Shown here piece after piece: positions 59,058 to 64,000 of a stretch of 64,000 bases of DNA. The position numbers and the translations under genes are program-made. The stretch spans positions 6,758,001 through 6,822,000 of the forward strand of contig NZ_CP119520.1 in NCBI RefSeq assembly GCF_029223865.1, read 5' to 3'. Below the pieces are notes generated by a model, which ran no database searches, was not told where the DNA came from, and worked only from the letters and a program-made list of their open reading frames with translations. Source of the stretch: Telluria mixta (lineage in GTDB: Bacteria > Pseudomonadota > Gammaproteobacteria > Burkholderiales > Burkholderiaceae_D). The stretch's first letter is position 1. The number at the start of each line of letters is the position of its first letter.

Positions 59058-60626
59058 ATGACATCCAAAACCATCGCCACGGCGCTGTTCTGCGCCCTTT
59101 CCCTCTTCACGATCCACAGCCAGGCCCAGCAACGCCATATCGACGTCGACGTCAATCGGGTGCAGGGGCCATTGAATAAAACGTTCAACATGGCGGTCGG
59201 CGCCGGGCGCGCCAACGAAGGCCTGCGCGCCGACTGGCAGCAACAATTGGCCGACATTAAACGCGATGCCGGCTTCCGGTATATCCGCATGCACGGACTG
59301 CTCAGCGACGACATGGGTGTGTACCGCGTCGATGCCCGCGGCAATGAGCTCTATAATTTCCAGTATATCGATGCGCTCTACGATTACCTGCTGAGTATCG
59401 GCATCAAACCATTCGTCGAATTGGGATTCATGCCGGCGGCAATGGCCAGCGGCGATAAAACGATTTTCTGGTGGCGCGGCAATGTCACGCCGCCGCGCAG
59501 TTATGAAAAGTGGGGAAAACTCGTCAAAGCGCTGACCGACCACTGGACCGAACGCTACGGTGCCGATGAAGTCGCGACCTGGTATTTCGAAGTCTGGAAC
59601 GAGCCGAATCTCGACGGATTCTGGGCCGGTACGCAGCAGGAGTATTTCAAGCTCTACACTGCGGCGGCGCAGGCGATCAAGAGCGTGAATCCGAAATACA
59701 AGGTCGGCGGACCGGCGACCGCGGGCGCTGCCTGGATTCCGGAAATGATCGATTATTGCCATCGCAACGGCGTGCCGCTCGATTTCGTCAGCACCCATAC
59801 GTACGGCGTCAACCAGGGTTATCTCGACGAATATGGAACGACCGGGACGGTACTCAGTCCGGACCATGGCGCGATCAGCAACGACGTCGAAAAGAATCGA
59901 AAGGAAATCGCGGCCTCGGCCATGCCGAATCTCGAATTGCATTACACGGAATGGAGCTCGTCCTATACGCCGGCGGATCCGACCCACGACAGCTACCACC
60001 AGGCCGCCTATATTCTCCAGAAACTGAAACAGGTCGGCAATACCGCGCAATCGATGTCGTACTGGGTATTCACCGACATTTTCGAAGAACCGGGTCCGCG
60101 TTTCGAAGCCTTCCACGGTGGATTCGGGCTGATGAACACGCAGGGCATCAAGAAGCCCGCATATTTCGCCTATCAGTTCCTGAACCGTCTCGCGCCGCAT
60201 GAACTGGACAATGCGGACAAGCAGTCCATCGCGACGACGGACGGCAAGGGCAATGTCCAGGTCCTGCTTTGGGATTACACGTACACGCTGCCGCCGAAGA
60301 CGAACAACCAGCAATATTTCATCCGCGACCTGCCGGCCCAGGGCAAGGGCCAGGTCGAGGTCGACCTGAAGGGCCTGAAGCCCGGCAGCTATACCCTCGC
60401 CACCTCGCAGGTGGGCTACCGGCAGAACGACGCGTTCACGGCCTACGTCGGCATGGGCTCGCCCAGGCAGCTCACGATCCGGCAGGTCAAGGACCTGAAG
60501 GCGGCCGCCACCGGCAAACCGTCGCAGCAAAAGCGGATGCGCGTCGGCGCGGATGGCCGGCTGCACCTGTCGCTGCCGCTGCGCGAGAACGACGTCTACC
60601 TGCTCGAACTGAACCGCAACCGCTGA
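59058..60626 (+). CDS. GH39 beta-xylosidase-type glycosidase, exported
   Basis: 522 residues; signal peptide ends HSQAQQ near residue 24. GH39 (beta/alpha)8 barrel: FRYIRMHGLLSDDMGVYR, ATWYFEVWNEPNLDGFW with acid/base E182, VSTHTYGVN, and LHYTEWSSSYTP with nucleophile E298. The C-terminal beta-sandwich (ENDVYLLELNRN) follows. Retaining exo-enzyme on beta-xylosides; alpha-L-iduronidase is the other GH39 activity and is improbable in this context. Start codon overlaps an element resembling the AraC sites. 20 nt before GH43, so co-transcribed with it. Confidence 0.92.
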   Translation: MTSKTIATALFCALSLFTIHSQAQQRHIDVDVNRVQGPLNKTFNMAVGAGRANEGLRADWQQQLADIKRDAGFRYIRMHGLLSDDMGVYRVDARGNELYNFQYIDALYDYLLSIGIKPFVELGFMPAAMASGDKTIFWWRGNVTPPRSYEKWGKLVKALTDHWTERYGADEVATWYFEVWNEPNLDGFWAGTQQEYFKLYTAAAQAIKSVNPKYKVGGPATAGAAWIPEMIDYCHRNGVPLDFVSTHTYGVNQGYLDEYGTTGTVLSPDHGAISNDVEKNRKEIAASAMPNLELHYTEWSSSYTPADPTHDSYHQAAYILQKLKQVGNTAQSMSYWVFTDIFEEPGPRFEAFHGGFGLMNTQGIKKPAYFAYQFLNRLAPHELDNADKQSIATTDGKGNVQVLLWDYTYTLPPKTNNQQYFIRDLPAQGKGQVEVDLKGLKPGSYTLATSQVGYRQNDAFTAYVGMGSPRQLTIRQVKDLKAAATGKPSQQKRMRVGADGRLHLSLPLRENDVYLLELNRNR

Positions 60627-60646
60627 TCAACCACCACCGCAAGACC

Positions 60647-62269
60647 ATGACTTCCTCATCACGCCGCAACGCTTTCAAAACCCTGCTGGCCGGCGCTGGC
60701 GCCGCATCGCTTCCCATTGCCCTGCCCGCGCACGCCGCCGCATCCAAAGTCGCCCATCCAGGCTGGGGCCGCGGCATCGAAGGCCAGCGCAAGGCCGACC
60801 GCGGCGACGGCACGTACGTCAACCCGATCATCGCGGGCGACCACCCGGATCCGACGATCCTCAAGGACGGCAAGGACTATTACATGACCTTTTCGTCCTT
60901 CTTCTCCTACCCGGGCATCGTGATCTGGCATTCGACGGATCTCGTGAACTGGGCGCCCGTCGGCCCTGCACTGAAAAAGCCGCTGGGCACGATCTGGGCG
61001 CTCGACCTGTGCAAGCACAATGGCCGCTACTTCATCTACATCCCGGCCGCGCCGGACGGCAACGCGTGGTCGATCTACGCCATCTGGGCCGACCGCATCG
61101 AGGGGCCGTGGAGCGATCCGGTCGACCTGAAAATCTCCGGCTGCATCGACCCGGGCCACGTCGTCGGCGAGGACGGCAAGCGCTACCTGTTCGTCAACGG
61201 CATCCGCCGCATCCGCCTCACGGACGACGGCCTCGCGACCGACGGCACCGTCGAACAGGCGTATCAGCCATGGCGCTATCCGGAAGACTGGGTCACCGAG
61301 AACTTCGCGCCGGAAGGCCCGAAGCTGCTGCGCCACGGCGAGTATTTTTACCTGATCACGGCGGTGGGCGGCACGGCCGGTCCTGTGACCGGGCACATGG
61401 TGATCGCGGCCCGTTCGACATCGATTCACGGCCCGTGGGAACACTGCCCGCACAACCCGCTCGTGCGCACGACCAGCGCCCACGAGCCGTGGTGGTCGCG
61501 CGGGCACGCGTCGCTCGTCGAGGGACCGGCCGGCGACTGGTGGATGGTCTATCACGGCTACGAGAACGGCTACCGCACGCTGGGCCGCCAGACCCTGCTC
61601 GAGCCGATGGAATGGACGGCCGACGGCTGGTTCCGCGCCAAGGGCGGCGACCTCTCGAAGCCGATCAGGAAGCCGCGCGGCGGCAAGGCCGGCCCGAACG
61701 GGTTTGCCTTGTCCGACGATTTTTCGAAGGACCGTTTCGGTGTCCAGTGGTCGTTCCACGACCCGGCGCCGGACGAGATGACGCGCGTGCGCTTCGCGAA
61801 CGGCGGTCTGGAAATCAAGGGCAAAGGATTGATGCCGGCCGACAGCACGCCGCTCACGTGCGGCGTCGGCGACCGGTCGTACGAAGCCGAGATCACGCTC
61901 GACCTGGTCGGCCCGGCCGAAGGCGGCCTGCTCCTGTACTACAACCCGAAGGCGTACGTCGGCGTCGGCTTCACGCCGGACACCGTCAAGACGTACCAGT
62001 ACGCCGAGGAGCAGACGTGGGCGCGCCGCCCGCAAGCCATCTCCAGCGTGCGCGTGCGCATCACGAACGACGCGAACGTGGTGACCTTCCGTTACTCGTT
62101 CGACGGCGGCACGACATGGATCCTGCACGGCACGCGCATGGAAGTGTCGGGGATCCACCACAACGTGTTCGGCGGCTTCCTGAGCCTGAAAGTGGGCGTC
62201 TACGCCGCGGGTAAAGGGACCGTGCGCCTGCGCGATTTCCGCTACCGCGCGGTGGCCGGCCAGGCGTGA
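60647..62269 (+). CDS. GH43 beta-xylosidase/alpha-L-arabinofuranosidase-type glycosidase, exported
   Basis: 540 residues from the ATG at 60647; the same frame is open upstream inside GH39 but the Tat-like leader (SSSRRNAFKTLLAGAGAASL) starts here. Five-bladed propeller: base D68 in IAGDHPDPTILKDGKDYY, acid E223 in ENFAPEGPKLLRHG, ISGCIDPGHVVGEDGKRY between them. A C-terminal beta-sandwich (DFSKDRFGVQWSFHDPAPDE onward) resembles the xylosidase accessory domain. Inverting enzyme removing xylose or arabinose. Between GH39 and a LacI gene (7-nt gap). Confidence 0.92.
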   Translation: MTSSSRRNAFKTLLAGAGAASLPIALPAHAAASKVAHPGWGRGIEGQRKADRGDGTYVNPIIAGDHPDPTILKDGKDYYMTFSSFFSYPGIVIWHSTDLVNWAPVGPALKKPLGTIWALDLCKHNGRYFIYIPAAPDGNAWSIYAIWADRIEGPWSDPVDLKISGCIDPGHVVGEDGKRYLFVNGIRRIRLTDDGLATDGTVEQAYQPWRYPEDWVTENFAPEGPKLLRHGEYFYLITAVGGTAGPVTGHMVIAARSTSIHGPWEHCPHNPLVRTTSAHEPWWSRGHASLVEGPAGDWWMVYHGYENGYRTLGRQTLLEPMEWTADGWFRAKGGDLSKPIRKPRGGKAGPNGFALSDDFSKDRFGVQWSFHDPAPDEMTRVRFANGGLEIKGKGLMPADSTPLTCGVGDRSYEAEITLDLVGPAEGGLLLYYNPKAYVGVGFTPDTVKTYQYAEEQTWARRPQAISSVRVRITNDANVVTFRYSFDGGTTWILHGTRMEVSGIHHNVFGGFLSLKVGVYAAGKGTVRLRDFRYRAVAGQA

Positions 62270-62276
62270 GGCACAC

Positions 62277-63374
62277 ATGAAGCGTCCAGCTGCCGGCTCC
62301 CCTGCCCGCCCGACCATGAGCGATGTGGCGGCGCTCGCGGGCGTGTCGCCGATTACGGTCTCGCGCGTCATGAACGGCAATGGCCGCGTCGACGCGCGCA
62401 CCCGCACCCGGGTCGACGACGCCATGGCATCGTTGCGCTACGCGCCCAACCGCGAAGCGCGCAGGCTGGCGGGCCGCAAGGCGATCCGCATCGGCGTCCT
62501 GTACGGCAGCCGCTTCACCGGCGACCTGGGACAATTCCTGATCGGGCTGTCGAACCAGGCCAACGTGGAAAGCACGCAGGTGCTGGTCGAACGGTGCGAA
62601 TCCGCCGACGAGGAAGCCACCCGGCTCGCGTCCCTGATCGCGTCCGGCGTGGACGGCATTATCCTGACGCCGCTGGCGGACACCGGACACGCGCTCGCCG
62701 TCGTGGCCGCGGCCGATATCCCGACCGTTGCGGTCGGCTGCGGCCCGACCGACCCGCGCGTCGGCACGGTCGGCATCGACGACGACCGCGCGGCTTACCA
62801 GATGACGCGCCACCTGCTGTCGCTCGGCCACCGGCGCATCGGCGTCATCACGGGGTCGCCCGACGACGTCATGGTCGCCCGGCGGCTGGCCGGCCACCGG
62901 TTTGCGCTGGACGCGATGGGTGTCGCCCGCGACGACGCCCTGCTGGTGACTGGAACGTCATCGTATCGCTGCGGCCTGGCTGCGGCAGGCTGTCTGCTGG
63001 ACCTGGCCAACGCGCCGACGGCGATCTTCGCCACGAGCGACGACCTGGCGGCGGCAACCGTCGCCGCGGCGCAGCGGCGCGGGCTCGATATCCCGGGCGA
63101 CCTCACCGTCACCGGCTTCGGCGACGGCATGCTGGCAACGACGATCTGGCCTGCCCTGACCACGATACGCCAGCCCAGCGCCGAGATGGCGCGTGCCGCC
63201 GTGCGGTCGCTGGTACGCGATGTGTACCGGATGCATCGGGGCGTGGAGCGCACGCCCGAGCATCTGCGCATCGACTATGAACTGATGCGTCGTCAATCCG
63301 ATGCGGCGCCCCGTGTACGGCCGCAGCAATCGTGGGAGATGGCGGTCGAAGCCGGGACGCTTCACCTTATTTAA
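62277..63374 (+). CDS. LacI-family transcriptional regulator 3
   Basis: 365 residues, ATG 7 nt after the GH43 stop. LacI DNA-binding domain TMSDVAALAGVSPITVSRVM, hinge YAPNREARRLAGRKAIRIGV, sugar-binding domain (DGIILTPLADTGHALAVVAA, GHRRIGVITGSPDDVMVARR, FGDGMLATTIWPALTTIRQP). Not a close relative of LacI 1 and 2. As last gene of the GH39/GH43 unit it may give negative feedback alongside the AraC protein. It carries a longer C-terminal tail than usual (about 25 residues past the core). Confidence 0.92.
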   Translation: MKRPAAGSPARPTMSDVAALAGVSPITVSRVMNGNGRVDARTRTRVDDAMASLRYAPNREARRLAGRKAIRIGVLYGSRFTGDLGQFLIGLSNQANVESTQVLVERCESADEEATRLASLIASGVDGIILTPLADTGHALAVVAAADIPTVAVGCGPTDPRVGTVGIDDDRAAYQMTRHLLSLGHRRIGVITGSPDDVMVARRLAGHRFALDAMGVARDDALLVTGTSSYRCGLAAAGCLLDLANAPTAIFATSDDLAAATVAAAQRRGLDIPGDLTVTGFGDGMLATTIWPALTTIRQPSAEMARAAVRSLVRDVYRMHRGVERTPEHLRIDYELMRRQSDAAPRVRPQQSWEMAVEAGTLHLI

Positions 63375-63450
63375 CCTCGCTTAACTGGCGACACGAAGCT
63401 GGCCGGACCTACAGTAGTCGGGACGCACCACCAACCCGACGGAGGAATCC

Positions 63451-63621
63451 ATGAACCAGCTTCATTCGACTGCCCAGCTCACACGCTCCGAACCGGCCGT
63501 ACCGGTCATCCACTACAAGACGGAAAAGATCGACGGCGTGAACGTCTTCTACCGCGAGGCCGGGCCGGCCAACGCACCCGTACTGCTGCTCCACGGGTTT
63601 CCGAGACCATTCCCGACGTGA
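63451..63621 (+). pseudogene. Truncated alpha/beta-hydrolase (haloalkane-dehalogenase/epoxide-hydrolase-like), 5' remnant
   Basis: 56 codons after a good GGAGGA site. KTEKIDGVNVFYREAGPANA and PVLLLHGFP are the standard N-terminus and oxyanion-hole segment of the family, in which Pro is followed by a Ser- or Thr-rich stretch. Immediately after HGFP the sequence switches to unrelated DNA and stops, so about 230 residues including the whole catalytic triad are missing. The junction is at about 63603, where a response-regulator fragment begins. Confidence 0.8.
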
Positions 63622-63830
63622 CGTTGATGGACCTGCGCACGCTGGCCGGCGATGGCCTGACGGAGATGGCCGCGATTCTCCGCCGGCGGCACGAAGGACG
63701 ATCTGACGCCGCGCGAATGCGATATCATGCACCTGGTCGCGCGCGGCAGTTCCAACCGCGAGATCGCGCGCACGCCGTGGCGATCTGCATGCGGCGCGGC
63801 TACCTGGATCTCTCCGACCTTCCCTGACCC
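63603..63830 (+). pseudogene. Decayed NarL/FixJ-type response regulator, remnant
   Basis: Three pieces in two frames. The first (from 63603) is ETIPDVTLMDLRTLAGDGLT, the phosphoacceptor part of a receiver domain. The second (from 63697, shifted one base) is DDLTPRECDIMHLVARGSSN followed by REIA, the start of a LuxR-type helix-turn-helix. The third returns to the first frame as AICMRRGYLDLSDLP, like the end of such proteins. The receiver start, most of the linker and the recognition helix are missing. No intact copy is nearby. Confidence 0.7.
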
Positions 63831-63852
63831 GTCACCCTGCACCGCTACCGCC

Positions 63853-64000
63853 ATGTTCACCCGCATCCACCACGCCGCCATCATCTGCGTCGACTATGCC
63901 CGCTCCCGCCACTTCTACACGGACGTGCTGGGCCTGCGCATCGTCGCCGAAAACCACCGCGCGCAACGCGACTCCTGGAAGCTGGACCTGGCGCTGCCCG
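63853..64000 (+). CDS. VOC-family (glyoxalase-like) metalloprotein, N-terminal part (runs off right edge)
   Basis: The first 49 residues are visible: MFTRIHHAAIICVDYARSRH, FYTDVLGLRIVAENHRAQRD and SWKLDLALP. This is the beginning of YaeR/GloA2-type VOC proteins, with the metal His in IHHAAI. The rest, including the other metal ligands, is outside the window. Activity unknown for most of this subgroup; lyase or isomerase chemistry is typical of the fold. Confidence 0.85.
   Translation, partial: MFTRIHHAAIICVDYARSRHFYTDVLGLRIVAENHRAQRDSWKLDLALP

Noticed and set aside
60269..60646. Upstream in-frame extension of the GH43 gene.
   Set aside because: It overlaps GH39 coding sequence in another frame; the signal leader starts at 60647.
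1..64000. CRISPR arrays, tRNA/rRNA genes, insertion sequences, integrases or phage genes.
   Set aside because: No regular repeat-spacer pattern, no cloverleaf or rRNA-like stretch, and no transposase or integrase motif seen on either strand; weak RNA genes could be missed by eye.

Overview
The window is a GC-rich stretch of bacterial chromosome from a Gram-negative beta-proteobacterium, most probably of the Massilia/Telluria/Duganella group (Oxalobacteraceae). The evidence is three very large TonB-dependent receptors of the Xanthomonas/Caulobacter carbohydrate type, many Tat- or Sec-exported plant-glycan hydrolases, and Burkholderiales-style L-fucose genes. Assignment is by protein style only; no rRNA or tRNA is present. 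Both ends cut through genes (a GH97 glycosidase on the left, a VOC/glyoxalase protein on the right).

1-12.3 kb: a carbohydrate-uptake and degradation locus, mostly on the minus strand. It holds GH97, GH29 alpha-L-fucosidase, a flavin-dependent (tryptophan-type) halogenase, TonB receptor 1, a membrane-anchored AraC regulator, GH3 and a secreted esterase. A bipartite direct-repeat element lies upstream of GH29, receptor 1 and GH3 and is a candidate site for the AraC protein. 12.3-28.9 kb: two more receptor units (receptor 2; receptor 3 with GH35 beta-galactosidase and a DUF2264 protein), a GH105 plus heparinase-like unit ending in a strong terminator, a sugar transporter and two paralogous LacI repressors. 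TGGTAACG/CGTTACCA-type operators stand in front of these units.

29-43.3 kb: a general metabolic and efflux region. It holds an aromatic-acid transporter divergent from an Old Yellow Enzyme, an MFS pump coupled to a flavoprotein monooxygenase, small HD, cupin and AhpD-like proteins with a MocR regulator, a four-gene ABC efflux operon with a double-length adaptor, and a tandem pair of small six-cysteine exported proteins.

43.6-53.7 kb: a complete-looking non-phosphorylating L-fucose pathway. Mutarotase, aldo/keto-reductase dehydrogenase, lactonase, a two-subunit UxaA-type dehydratase, SDR dehydrogenase, FAH-type hydrolase, FucP transporter and LldD lactate dehydrogenase would convert L-fucose to pyruvate plus lactate and then to pyruvate. 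Two transcription units are each preceded by the same AT-rich 23-bp site. A zinc alcohol dehydrogenase in the second unit carries a 1-nt deletion in its Rossmann glycine motif. The alpha-fucosidase locus at the left of the window would supply the fucose.

53.8-64 kb: LysR/MFS, GST and bestrophin genes, then a second locus with a paralogous membrane AraC, GH39 and GH43 beta-xylosidase-type enzymes and a third LacI. The right edge holds a scar of gene decay in which a truncated alpha/beta-hydrolase runs into a broken NarL-type response regulator.
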